In this document: positions 1 to 10,729 of the stretch, piece after piece
Layout: every line of letters starts with the position of its first letter
Position numbering within the stretch: position 1 is the first letter of the stretch
Origin: Panagrolaimus kolymaensis
Taxonomy: Eukaryota; Nematoda; Chromadorea; Rhabditida; Panagrolaimidae
DNA length: 64,000 nucleotides
NCBI GenBank assembly: GCA_028622995.1
Contig: JAJQJQ010000002.1
Span: 4,402,001 to 4,466,000 of the forward strand
Direction: 5' to 3'
Notes under the pieces: generated by a model
What the model was told of the DNA's origin: nothing
The model's input: only the letters and a program-made list of their open reading frames with translations
The model's database searches: none
Position numbers and translations under genes: made by a program

Positions 1-195
1 ATAAAAACCATTCTTCTTTCCTTCAAGATATCAAAAAAGGCAGGAAAATTTTAAACTATCTTGTGATCTCCCTTGTTCCATGTTGCTAAAACTTTAACCA
101 GAAGCTTTTGTTTAGGCTTTAATCCCTTTTTTGCTGCATTAAAACTTTAGTTTTTAAAAAATTTATTTTACATATAAAGACAATAAAAAAATTAT

Positions 196-1504
196 TTAAC
201 TATTCCAAAATTTATTTAAATTAATAAAATATTCTTCTGTATTACAATCAGCGGGGATTTTCTTTCCAAATACATTTTTTACAGTATAATTAATTGTTAT
301 TGAACTTATTTGACATTTATTTGTTCGTAAAATCCATGACGCTTTCCAACTTTGATAAAGGAATAATCCAGTACACATAAAGTACGCAAGGTTGTAAAAC
401 TTGAAAAAAAAAATTTTTATCTTTAATTTATTTCATAATTTACAACAAACTTACAACATAAAAAACAGGCAAAGGAGCAAATTCTCCCGTGGTTAAGTAC
501 AATATGGCAATTAAAATAGGCCCAATGGGAGCTACAGTAGAAATAATAATTAAATATGGACGCACATATTTTAAAGTTTTTATGTTTTCAACAATCTTAA
601 AAAACTTTATTGTTTCAAAAAACATTCAAAAAGGTACAAACCTGGCATCGTCGTTTCAAATCAACTTTATAAGCTAAATAAACATGAAGGCGTTTGTTGT
701 AACGATATAGGGTTATAACCATAAATAATACAATCAAATGAAAGCCAGTGGAAACGAATGAATTAAAAAAATATATATTTTCAACTAAAAATTTTCTTTC
801 ATGATTGTGAATAAAAATTTTAACAGCCAAAATTTAATTTTACAAATGCATTGTTTTGCTAGAGTTACTATTAGTTAATCGTTTTATTTATTCCTCATAC
901 TATTAATAGCAAAAAACTATGGGAAATATTATCACCGTATAAATTTCGTGAAAATGCACTCCAAAAAATTGCCTATTTTTTTCATACGCATTTCGTCTCT
1001 AAGAAGAAAAAACAATTTACAAATAATCCATGGCATTGTACATATAATCGTAAGCATTATAGTAACTAAAACCATAATGTATCCAAATCCTTTGTTTAGA
1101 TATTTAGCACTTCGATTCAATGCAAATGTTGCGTGTAACCTTTCTGCACAAATCATAACCTGAGAAATGCGAAAGTAATATCCACAAAAACACATCATGC
1201 ATCTTTCAATTCTTACAATCGCTGCATTTCCTTCATCAAAAGTGAAATAAAAAAATGATGCAAACACACTGATTGATGGGATTCCAAACATGGGGATTAG
1301 GCTCAAATAACAATACGTCCTGAATAAATTCTGATTAAAACAAAATTTAAAAAATTAATAAACTTACGATATGTTTTTTGATAATCCTTTAAAACTTCTA
1401 TGAGATGCCTGTCTAACGCATAAAAGAAATGTAGCGATAACGAGAATTGCGACAACCAAATTGATTGCATAAGCTGCATCCAAATACAAAACCGACCAAG
1501 CCAT
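196..1504 (-). CDS. Sre-like seven-transmembrane chemoreceptor
   Basis: Predicted nematode chemosensory GPCR of about 318 residues, acting in the plasma membrane or cilium of sensory neurons. Exons by splice motif and phase: 1504-1368, 1319-988, 784-642, 595-455, 399-196; introns are 48, about 203, 46 and 55 bp. The exons give seven hydrophobic segments in order. The third ends in AERLHATFAL, matching the Sre-family ER.xAT motif. The sixth is preceded by CQIVENIKTLK, matching the family's Q.xEN motif. The last carries LYQSWKASW before a polar tail. The start is the first ATG before a convincing TM1. The exon 2/3 join is the weakest: a donor at the CGG/TGA end of exon 2 breaks phase, while one at 987 keeps it. 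Family membership comes from remembered motifs; ligand unknown. Confidence 0.75.
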
Positions 1505-4046
1505 TTTTTATGTTTGAGAATTAACTAACTAACAAATGCGATAAAAATCCATTTTAAAAATAAAAAAGCCCACGGGTGTAGTTGTTAATTTCCACATTTT
1601 TCCATTATAAAAATTTCACATAATTATTTACAATCCAACAAATTTAAATTTAAAGCTCGGAAACAACCTTAAAGTTAAAAATCCTAAATAAAATAAAATA
1701 GAGAAATGAAAGTGTAAAAATTCAATCTTAAATTCGAAAAATTAAACTCAAACTGATAATCAAGAAAATAACAAGTATTTTTTTTCTAAAGCATATTATT
1801 TAATGGCTTTTTTCAAACGTGTCTATTTTTATTTTTCATTGAGAAAAGAAAATACAAAAAATAGCAGTAGCAAGAATTAATTTAAAAATGAATAATAATT
1901 TTTACCCTGCTTGTGAAAAGCATTCAAGTATAAATTATTGCTTGTGAATAAGTAAATGTTATATTCTAAAATTAGTTCAAAAATTGAGTAATAATTGAGA
2001 ATTACTTTCAGTCATTTTCATAATTATAATTATGAGGAACCAAAATTTTCAAAAGCGATTGTATCGTCTTTTTTTTTTCTCACTGTACCAACTTTAAAAC
2101 ATACCGATAAATGCAGTCCAGTATTTTTAATAAATACAAGAATACCCATTTAGAACAAGTTTTAAAACTTTTCAAACTATGCTTTTTTTGAGAATTTTCT
2201 TTGTGAACCTTTGAAAAATAAACTAAGAGTTGCGTCTTCATTTAAATTATGAATTTTCTTGTTGAAATTCAATTCCACTTCCATTTTGTTTATGGCATCA
2301 TTTTTTAATTTATTAAACATTTAATAATCCTTTCCCATTTTTAAACTTGTATTTTCTTTAATCTTTTCAGTTCATTGTTATTTATATGAGATATATGAAA
2401 AAATTACTTATTTGTTAGCTTTACTTGGAAAGGTTTGAAAAAAAGAACACATAAATACATACACCTATAACCATGCAACTATGCATAAAAATGTTATGCT
2501 GAGGAAATTAAAAAATTCCTAAGTCATGGAATTAGTAAGAGTTTATAGCGGCAATCGTCTTCTCGAAATTTACACAGGTGGAAATGATTCATCAATTTTT
2601 TTGTTAAGAAAAAGAGAGCAATGCGGAAGCATAAAATTAATGAAGAAGGAAGAAGAATATTTTGTCCTAAAAAAAGTAGAAATTTGATCCTTGTGAATCC
2701 TGTCAGAAGAAGCAACGATATTTTTAAAATGCGATATAATAGAGATGGTTCACAATTACTATACTGTAGCTCTAAATAAAGAAGATTGTTGTTAAAGAGT
2801 CGCTCATTTTTAAGAACCTTGAAGATTTCATTCGATTTACTAAAAAACATAGCTACAAACCTTTTGTTTTTGTTATTCAAAAAGCACCCACTCTATCCTT
2901 CTTTTTTTTAAGTCGTTCCCATTCAGCGGATGTTTGTAAGTAAACAACATACATAAATACGGTGCTTTTGTCACACTTCTTAAAATTTTTACGTTCTCTC
3001 ATTCCATTGCGTGGTTATCACATTCTCTCATTGCTTTTTTATGAAGAAAAAAAAATGACGGATTTATATCCGGATTAATTTCTTATTTCACTTTTTTATA
3101 TTAAAAATATAATAATATACGCAAAACGTTGTTTACACTTTTTTTAAATATTATTCGGTTTTATACCGTCGTCAATGACACATAAAAGTGAAAGTTGCTT
3201 ATTTTAAAGCATCGGAAATATTCGAGGAAGCCAAAATTTGTTTGAAGATGTATTCAAAAATTTAAGGCTTTTCAAAAAAAAAATCTTTAATTTTAAATTA
3301 TTCTCATTCTTCTAAAAAATTTGAGGTCCGGAAGCTTCGATGGAATATGTATGTATGTCTTTCCGCAGTAATAAAAAAAAGAACAATGAAAACTCTTAGC
3401 AATCGTTTCATTCAAACAGAAATTTATCCAGAGCACGTGAGATTTTTAATAATAAAAAAAGTATTGCATTTTTTTACAGTAAGGATTTTCCTATTAAATA
3501 AAAGCTTAAAAGAAGATTTTATATTTAACAAAATGTTTATAGTTAGCTCGCTTTATAAAACCCCGCAGTTTTGTCGACGCAAAAATGAGTAATACATTTT
3601 CTTGTTTATTTTATTAAAATTACGGTACAAATGTACATATGTATGTAAAAGCCGGAAATTGTAAAATGTTAAAATAAATTTTAAAGCCATAAAATATCCG
3701 ACAAAATTGTGAAATCGTAAAACTTTAAGTTTGTAGCAAAAAAAGTAAGTAAGTAAAAAGCTATATAAAATTAAGAACATTTACAATTTGCAATTAGTAA
3801 ATTCTCTTTAACGGTTTTTAAGTTTTTCTGAAAAGCAATTTTACAAATAATTATTTTTTTAACGATAATTATATAAAAAACGTGAGATGGTGTATTGCTT
3901 GTGTTTTGAAAGTTATAAACAAAGTTATTAAAAATTTTGCTCATCTTGACTCACATCACTTTTTATAAATTATTTATTTTGGCAACAAAAAAAAAATTGT
4001 ACTGGAGCTTTTACTGAAGTTATTAAACTCATTACCGAACAATCTA

Positions 4047-4065
4047 GCTACAGTGTTACTGTAGC
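4047..4065. repeat. Short perfect hairpin
   Basis: An 8-bp inverted repeat GCTACAGT/ACTGTAGC around a 3-nt GTT loop. It may be a relic of a larger inverted-repeat element; no extended arms are visible. Confidence 0.4.
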
Positions 4066-5468
4066 CTCCATATTTAAAAAAAATAAAATGAGTGTTTACC
4101 AAAAAAAAATATATGCTTTGCTAGAAATCTGAGCTTCTGATACTGTGGTGACTAACAGTGTTTTTGTTGAAAAAAGGAAATACAAAATTTCAAATTTAAA
4201 CCGGTATTAAAAAGTATTATCTTTAACATTTTTGTTTTGCTTGCTTTTTCCTCTACAAAAAACATTTACTCCAATATAAACAAATCTAGATTTATGATTA
4301 TCTGAAAAGAAGAAGATAAAATGCTTAATGGTTGGTTATTAACCTTTCTCAGAAAATTCCCTGTGGAGTCAGAGACACATTTTTCATGGTTAAAAAGAAA
4401 ACCTCCAAAATTCATTGTTTAGATAGAAGGATTTCAAAAAGAGGGGGATAAAATCTAATTAACTTTTTATTTTATTAAATCTCCTTTCTATGTAAGTGAA
4501 AAGGGGTTAGTCTAGCCAAATTTCGAGGAGGCTTTTAAATCCTTCATTAACCTTTATTTTCCTTCAATGCATTCATTTTGCTTGCTCATCAATTCATTGT
4601 CAGCTTTTATCATGTGGTCTTTCGCCTCATTTTTTTTTATGTTACCATCGTTCTTCATTAATACACAAAAAAATATAATCTTTATTTCTTTCACGGCTTT
4701 ATTTTGTCTTTAAAATGTTTCATTTTATGTCTTCTCGAAATTATCAAAGATTATTACATTCGTCGGTCGGTGAATGAATAAACTCAATAGCTGACTTTTT
4801 TTTTAATATGAAAAAAAAATGAATACTACTTCTTTAACAAAGTAGTTAGAAGCTCCGCCTCGTTTTTTTTTCATTAAAAAAGATGGGAGAAAAGAAGATT
4901 TAAGAAAGCTGGATACTGCTGACAAAGCATACATAAAAGAGACTAAAATTTTCTTCATTCAGATTAGTTAGTATGCTTTTTCATGGTAAAAAAAATAAAT
5001 TCAGTGATAATCTTACTACTTATTTTGGAATGAATGTTCCAAGCTTTGCTTTAAATAATTTTGCTTTTTAGAATTCTCATAGCCATACCATAAAGTTTAT
5101 AGCGAACACTTCTCTTTAAAATGTAAGAACGTTCATGTATGAAGAAATAGCCATATCCATTAACTTTTCTAAAAATAAGTAAACCTTGTTTCATGCTGTT
5201 TGCCTCATTAGTAAAAACCCCGTACATGTTACTCTACCACATACCCGCAAACTTTTTGTTTTCTCATTTTCCAAAGAACCCTTTTTATTTTGTTATTTTT
5301 CTCTTCATTTTTCTCTTCCATTTAATTAGTTTAGAAGAATAAATTATTATAAAAGACGTAAATTAAAAGACAACGAGGTGCTATTGACGCAATTCACTTG
5401 TCATGAATTCATTTTAATCCTTCCATTTCTCTTTAACCAACGACGCTCTTTCAATAATTTTTATTTTG

Positions 5469-5471
5469 CAG
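5469..5471 (+). promoter_or_regulatory. Splice/trans-splice acceptor before the TPR gene
   Basis: A T-rich stretch ends in TTTTGCAG 34 bp before the ATG at 5506, with no coding exon visible upstream. This fits a spliced-leader acceptor or a spliced 5' UTR. Confidence 0.5.
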
Positions 5472-5505
5472 AATTTATTATTATTTATTCTTAAAGAAGA
5501 AGAAA

Positions 5506-5892
5506 ATGGCGAGAGTTTATGGAACCAAATCAGTTGAAGAAGCATTAAAACATCTTCTCAAAGTTGCCGATTCCAATCCAAATGATCCATTCATTTTTCA
5601 TGCAATTGGACTTCAATTTTATTCAATCAAATGTTATTCGGATGCTTTGAAATATTTCCTCCGATCTGAGCATATTAAAGCTGGAATTTCTGCTTCAAAT
5701 CTTTATTATATTGGAAATTGTTTAAGGCGAACTGGACAAACTGAAGAATCCGTTGATTACTTTAAAAAAGCTCTTACCGTACCCGTGAGAAACCGAGTGG
5801 ATTATAAAGGATTTTGCGGATCACGAAAAATCCTAATTTCGGCAGGATTTAATGAAGCTGAACTTGATAGACTTTCGCCAAAAAAATTATAA
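5506..5892 (+). CDS. Short TPR protein, RMD-family-like
   Basis: An intronless 128-residue protein built of TPR-like helices. Residues about 9-45 (ALKHLLKVADSNPNDPFIF) and 63-92 (NLYYIGNCLRRTGQTEES followed by a YFKKAL helix) follow TPR spacing. The C-terminal part (family alignment from memory) resembles the end of regulator of microtubule dynamics proteins (RMD-1/RMDN). Those are usually over 200 residues, so this is a short or truncated member, or just a TPR protein. The start is supported by an acceptor 34 bp upstream. The gene converges on prefoldin 6, with only 334 bp between the stop codons; AATAAA motifs near 6057 and 6071 could end the transcript. Confidence 0.6.
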   Translation: MARVYGTKSVEEALKHLLKVADSNPNDPFIFHAIGLQFYSIKCYSDALKYFLRSEHIKAGISASNLYYIGNCLRRTGQTEESVDYFKKALTVPVRNRVDYKGFCGSRKILISAGFNEAELDRLSPKKL

Positions 5893-6226
5893 ACAAAATA
5901 TTCTTCTTAGTTTTCTTCCATTCCATGTACAAATTTGTATTTATGTTTTGATCTACAGTGTATACTTATAATTGATGTTAGGCTTGTTAGTCATAGTATT
6001 AAGCTGGCTTTTTCTTTAAGCTTCTTTTTTCCTGACTATAAAATTTAAAAAATGTTAAATAAAAAATTAAAATAAATTCTTTCAAATATGAAGCTGGACA
6101 AAACAAATACATATAAAACTCTTTATTAAAACAAAAAGCAAATTCAATTAAACAAACAAAGAAATAATAATTTTGAGTATCAAAATGAAAACCAAAGAAA
6201 GATAAAGATAACATAATAAAAGGTTT
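5893..6226. other. Convergent 3' region between the TPR gene and pfd-6
   Basis: Noncoding A+T-rich sequence between two stop codons facing each other. AATAAA-like signals occur on both strands (plus strand near 6057 and 6071; minus strand near 6122), so the two 3' UTRs may overlap. Confidence 0.5.
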
Positions 6227-6702
6227 TTAAGTACCTTTAGCCATGACAGCTTGAATGTCCTTGCTAGCACCTTCTAATGCTTGTCGAGCATTTGTTAATC
6301 GTTTTGTAACATCATCAAGAGATTTTTCACATCGATTGCTGTAAAGCCATTACAAATTATAAAATTTAAATCAAATAAATGCTTACATTTCATCGTTGAT
6401 ATATTCAAGACGTTTGTTAACAGTATTCTTGGATTCTTCAAGATCTTGTTTGACAAGTGCAGGTCCAATGAGTTTAAAGACATTTGTACCAGATTGAAGA
6501 AGATCCATTTCCTAAAACACATGGTTAAAAATGCTTTGAAACGAAAGAGGCTTACTTGTTTAACCAAATTATTTTCAGTAAGTTGAGCTTCAAGTTGTTG
6601 TCGATTCATAATAATCTTTTCACGCTCCTTTTCAACACTTTGATACTTCTTCACTTGTTCTTCATAGTTTTTCTTGTACTTGTCAAGGTTGGGCACATTC
6701 AT
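6227..6702 (-). CDS. pfd-6: Prefoldin subunit 6
   Basis: Beta-type subunit of the cytosolic prefoldin hexamer, which hands unfolded actin and tubulin to the CCT chaperonin. Exons 6702-6556, 6511-6387 and 6338-6227 (introns 44 and 48 bp) join in phase to 127 residues, the usual length. An N-terminal coiled coil contains RQQLEAQLTENNLVKQ. The central hairpin has FKLIGPALVKQ, and VNKRLEYINDE leads into a C-terminal coiled coil; these are the family's diagnostic blocks. A TTTTTAG acceptor lies about 9 bp before the ATG. It is the last gene of a same-strand cluster, 169 bp after the CtIP-like stop. Confidence 0.93.
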
Positions 6703-6711
6703 ATTTAATGA

Positions 6712-6718
6712 CTAAAAA
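6712..6718 (-). promoter_or_regulatory. Trans-splice acceptor before pfd-6
   Basis: Read on the minus strand, TTTTTAG ends about 9 nt before the pfd-6 ATG in the 169-bp intercistronic gap. No upstream exon is available, so a spliced leader (SL2-type if this is an operon) is the natural reading. Confidence 0.6.
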
Positions 6719-6871
6719 TTGAGTTAATGACATCGACCAAAATTTATAGTAAAAAGATAGCTTGTTCGTCAAAAACGTATAAGATTTCAAGAAAAAAATA
6801 AATTAAAGAAGCGAGTAATCATCTTTATGTACAACAGAAAGAAAACGAATAAACTAAACATAACAACAATA

Positions 6872-7476
6872 TCAATGACGCTTCTTCTTTTTAAAAAGTG
6901 GTGAATCTGTATAAATAACATAGCCGAGTCTTCTTGATTCTTCAGGAGTTGGAACATCGAGATCCCAGTACCGAGGAGGTGTTGGCGGCATTTCTTGAAA
7001 ACCACGATGTTTACTGACTTTGTTAACATAGTTCCTACGTTCTTCACCTTTAAGACCCAAAGAATCGTAGTGATTTTTGCAACATCGACATTCATAACCA
7101 TTCATCAGCGCTCTTGAATCTTTCAGTCTTGGCTTCAATGCAGCTTTCTTCTTCATTTTTTCAATCACAGTAGCTGTTGATGTATGCCTTTTTGATAAAT
7201 AGCCAGGAGATTCTAGCGATGCATTGAGTTTAGCTGCAATTGCAGGAGGAAGAGGTGAATATTCAGGAGATGGTGAACGCATTCGGTACTTCTTGGGTGG
7301 TGGTGTCTTGTAGCCTTGAATAAAAAATGGTTTTGAAGATGTTTGATTAAAGCTACCAAAAGAAAGCTAAAATTAATATAATAATATTATATATGTATAA
7401 ATGTAAAAAATGAGCTTGCCTTTCGTTTCACACCACGTGCGATTTTGGAATTTATGGCAGAGCTTTGTTTTTCCAT
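6872..7476 (-). CDS. com-1: CtIP/Sae2/COM-1 C-terminal domain protein
   Basis: DNA-end-resection cofactor of the MRE11-RAD50-NBS1 nuclease, nuclear, needed for meiotic and mitotic break repair. Exons 7476-7420 and 7366-6872 give 183 residues. The C-terminal half shows the SAE2 signature: GYECRCCKNHYDSL with its CxxC, then KHRGFQEMPPTPPRYWDLD, matching the conserved KHR..PPTPP.xW block. It is far shorter than human CtIP (about 900) or worm COM-1 (over 500), and the N-terminal tetramerisation coiled coil is absent. There is no room for it before the neighbour's stop, 199 bp upstream. The intron donor is either GC (KRK join) or a GTGAAA six residues earlier; both keep phase. A TTTTAG acceptor 10 bp before the ATG supports this start. 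Confidence 0.82.
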
Positions 7477-7486
7477 TAGTAAGTAT

Positions 7487-7492
7487 CTAAAA
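7487..7492 (-). promoter_or_regulatory. Trans-splice acceptor before the CtIP-like gene
   Basis: CTTTTAG on the minus strand ends 10 nt before the ATG at 7476, the same geometry as at pfd-6. This decides the start codon and argues against a missing upstream coding exon. Confidence 0.55.
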
Positions 7493-7675
7493 GTAAAATC
7501 AAATGCATTAACACCATAGTAAACAAACGAATTCATTTTAAGTATTATATGGTATGAAACCAGATCAAAAAATAAGTGTAAAAAGGTTTTATTAACAAGT
7601 GAAATGTTATTTTAACAACAAGAAAACTCTTCAACCGAGTTCAAGAAATTACAAACAATAAAAAAATAATACCAA

Positions 7676-8092
7676 TTAGGCAGAATTAACACGTTCAATG
7701 GCAATGAGATATTGAGTTGAGTCAGGATCTTTCAAACCGACAGGTCCAGCTTCACAATCCGCACATGTAAGGTATACACGGCCTTCGTGACTTCTAGTAA
7801 CACCAACGTTATCAAAGTCATGAACTTTTTCAACAACACAAAATTTTACAAGATTCTCCCTTTGAGTTTCATTTGCATCTTTCTTCTGTACCATTAAAGG
7901 AATATCTATGGAGCGATCATATATCATTTTACCAATGTTCTCTGATAATATAGTAGAGTTACAGAATTTACATGTGAGCTTTTCATTTGTAACAGGAAGA
8001 GAAGTTGGTTCTGAAAGAGTCTAAAAAGAAAAAACATAAAGAAAAAAAGCAATTCATAAAAAACATACTTGAGGCTCAGAAACATCAGTCAT
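7676..8092 (-). CDS. RABIF: MSS4/RABIF Rab-binding guanine exchange/chaperone protein
   Basis: Zinc-binding MSS4-family protein that binds nucleotide-free exocytic Rab GTPases as a chaperone or weak exchange factor in the cytosol. Exons 8092-8069 and 8020-7676 give 122 residues, matching the roughly 123-residue family length. The two zinc half-sites are present: LTCKFCN near residue 33 and LTCADCEAGPVG near residue 93. DNVGVTRS and YLIAIERV complete the family pattern. The first ATG is needed to keep the first CxxC; the next Met (7927) would lose it. That ATG lies inside the last codons of the MED9-like frame, an 8-bp overlap, and no TTTTAG acceptor precedes it. How it is translated is therefore open. 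Confidence 0.9.
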
Positions 8093-8514
8093 GATTATTA
8101 GTTGATTCGGAATCTTGTAAGTTGAGAGGATTAGCTTTTCGGTTTTTGATTGATTCTTCCAGTGAAATAACAAGCTTATCAAGATCAATTTGAAGTTGAT
8201 CAATAGCAGCGTTCTTATGTTTCAGCTTGCTTTTATAATGTTTTATTAAGCTATTTTGATCCTTGATAGTATTCTTAATGTCAGGAAGGCGTTCAACCTC
8301 AGCTTTGAATTGTCCAGCCGCTGTTTGAAGATGAGTAATCCGGAGTCGAACGTCAGAAAATTGTCCGGAATTTATTCTAAAAGAATGGATCACAAAACTT
8401 TTAAAATTTGTAATATAAAACTTACGTTGAAACAAGATCTTTAATACCCAATTCAATAGCGTTTAATTTCTCGATACAGGCTTCAGGTGTACTATAAGAT
8501 TGCTCTTCATTCAT
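8085..8514 (-). CDS. Small coiled-coil protein, possible Mediator subunit 9
   Basis: Exons 8514-8426 and 8376-8085 (intron 49 bp) give a helical protein of about 126 residues. Residues about 30-115 are a predicted coiled coil. A LPDIKNTIKDQNSLI block followed by KSKLKHKNAAIDQL resembles the C-terminal Mediator MED9 pattern (LPxI, Q, then a K-rich helix). If so, it belongs to the middle module of Mediator in the nucleus. The resemblance is short and from memory, so other small coiled-coil subunits remain possible. It opens the four-gene minus-strand cluster, and its stop codon lies within the MSS4 start region. A TTTTTTTAG acceptor lies 14 nt before the ATG; an upstream in-frame ATG exists at 8544. 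Confidence 0.6.
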
Positions 8515-8528
8515 CAAAGGTAAATTAC

Positions 8529-8536
8529 CTAAAAAA
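8529..8536 (-). promoter_or_regulatory. Acceptor at the head of the four-gene cluster
   Basis: A minus-strand TTTTTTTAG lies 14 nt before the MED9-like ATG. Nothing coding is visible upstream on this strand, so this is the likely 5' spliced-leader acceptor of the cluster. Confidence 0.5.
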
Positions 8537-10533
8537 ATTGTCATGAATTATATAAAAAATTTATGATGGAACAAATAAAGGTTAAAAAAGAATAGAAGAA
8601 TGTGCCAAAACTCATTGAAAAAAGGATGAAACTAAAAATTTCTTTGAAAAGTCCACAAAATTTGTTCGTTCTAAGAAAAGCACACATTTATAAAAGGAAT
8701 GCGCTCGATCGAATAACTTGCTTTTTAAAAAATTTCGATGATATTCCAAATAATTTGCTTCTAATATGATATGAGTTGGCGACTGTTATTAAAAGTTTTA
8801 TAGCAAGAATAGCTTATTAAAATTTATTACAAACATAGTATAATTACCTTACTTTTTTGTGTCTGTGATTTTAGCAGTTAAACATATTGATTTTAACATT
8901 TTTATTATATCTTTAATCATAAAATTTGATTTTTACTTTTTTTCATTGGTTGCCTTAACTCACATTGCTTTATCATTATTAAATTTAGATTTAAAATTCC
9001 GACATTTTACAAACTTCCCATTGGGTTTTAATCGAACATTCATGGAATCTTTTGTTTTTTAGAAATAACCTTTTTTATCTCTCAAAAAGTCAATCATTTT
9101 TTTGATTTCGCAACCTTTTTATCTAAAAATTTACCAGAAAAATATCAATAATTTTATGTCTGGTTGATTGACGAAGTGAATCATTTTATTCTAAAAATTT
9201 TCATCAAGGATTGAGCGATGAGATCGGTAGTAATGAGAAGGAACAAATGAAGAGGCGGAGTCACCAACGCTGTGAATGTATGAGTGATTCTTGTTCCAGT
9301 CGTGAAGATGAGAAAACACAGATCAGAAGATGAAGAGAAGAAAAAACAAGACACTATGCAGTTTGAATTGTTGGTTTACAAAAACCCATTACTGAAAGGA
9401 ATTACAATGAAATGTAACTAATTTTTTTAACATTTGCTTTTTTAAGTTTACAAAATTGGCAAATTAAATAAAACAAATGCAAAAAAGTCCAAAACCGGAA
9501 TAAGCATAAAATGAATTGATTATTCAATAATAATTAATAAAAGACAAAAGTAATTTGACAGAGGAGATATCGCTTTTAAGTGGTTGAATTTATGTTTGAA
9601 TTATCACCAACATCCAAAGGATTTTGCTAAATCTGAGATATGTTGATTTAAAGTAATAATAATTTTGATTTAAAAATAATAAAGTGACAAAGTTTTGGTT
9701 GTTGCTATTTTTCATTTTGAGAAGGTTGCTTTAAAAGGTTGACTATTCTTTATTTTTAGTTTGACACTACCGTAACTTTTTAATTAAATTTCTTTTTAAC
9801 ATTTATGTATTTGAGTAATATTTTATTAAAATAATTATAATTGTAACCTTTTTTTTATTAAACGTTGTTTATTCCTAATCTCTTTTTTCTTTTTCTCTAT
9901 ATTTAACCATAAAAAGCCCTTTACCAAGAACTATGCCCACAGCAGACACCCAAACACAAGCACAATCACGATGACAATTCCTTAATTGAACCAATCTTTT
10001 TAACTAAGCTTTTTAAGAAACAAAATTCCCAAAAGAATTTGCACATTTTTGGTTTTTTTTGCTATTCAGAAAATCCTCGACTTCATCATAAAAAATATTT
10101 TTGCCCTGAAGCTTTTGTGTGCCAAAAAAGCTTTTCTGGCATTTGTGGGTTTTTTTCTTTATTTGCTTGCATTTTTTTTTTATATCCGAGACGACCCCTT
10201 TTTTGCTATACTTTTTTCTCCATTTCATCGTCACAACATTTTAGTCCACTTTTTTTGTTTGCTGCTGCTATGGGTGAGTCTACAATACAACAACAACGAC
10301 CGACAACGCGCCGCTTTCAAAAACATTCATCGGAGTGAAGAGAGAGAAAGAGAAGAGATAGAGAAATAAAGGACAAACTTTGGTCGTCGACGTCGTCTAA
10401 AAAAATGAACAAATGTAACAAGGATATTCAAATTATCATAGGTCAAAAAATAGTGGTCAAAATTTTTTAAAAATTTGCACATATAAACATCAAAGTTAGA
10501 AATGGAAAATCTTAAAATGATAGATTTTTTAAG

Positions 10534-10729
10534 CTTCTGGGGTACGAGTTCTGAAGGTTTAAAGTCATCATTATCGAGGAGGTCGAGATCGAATGGGTCA
10601 AGTTTGGAGGCTTAAAAATCATATTAAACAAAGTTTAAAAATTTTGACAATGAATTATTCCAAATGTTTAAAGTTTTATCAAGAGGCTAATGATTTTTGC
10701 ATGTGCTTCTGACTTCTGGTGCACGAGTT
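10534..10729. repeat. Imperfect direct repeat, 179-bp offset
   Basis: CTTCTGGGGTACGAGTT (10534-10550) recurs as CTTCTGGTGCACGAGTT (10713-10729), 15 of 17 positions identical, possibly a relic of an old duplication. Confidence 0.35.

Larger units (their letters stand above)
1505..5505. other. Gene-free A+T-rich interval
   Basis: No coding region can be supported in about 4 kb. Reading frames here (for example 2524-2880 on the minus strand and 3347-3592) are low-complexity, lack family motifs and have no matching splice signals. The interval holds poly-A/T tracts, short TATG/CATA runs near 3345 and 3635, and a short perfect hairpin at 4047-4065. It separates the 5' end of the chemoreceptor from the 5' end of the TPR gene, so both promoters should lie in it. 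Confidence 0.6.

Noticed and set aside
2524..2880. 118-residue minus-strand frame near the chemoreceptor
   Set aside because: Leu/Phe/Lys-rich from A+T-rich DNA, begins with TTG rather than ATG, no splice partner and no chemoreceptor motif; not called as a pseudogene.
3347..3780. Overlapping frames on both strands
   Set aside because: Composition-driven open frames with no motifs and no flanking splice signals.
10013..10369. Several overlapping frames on both strands
   Set aside because: Phe/Lys-rich translations of T/A tracts; three frames open at once is typical of low-complexity DNA, not genes.
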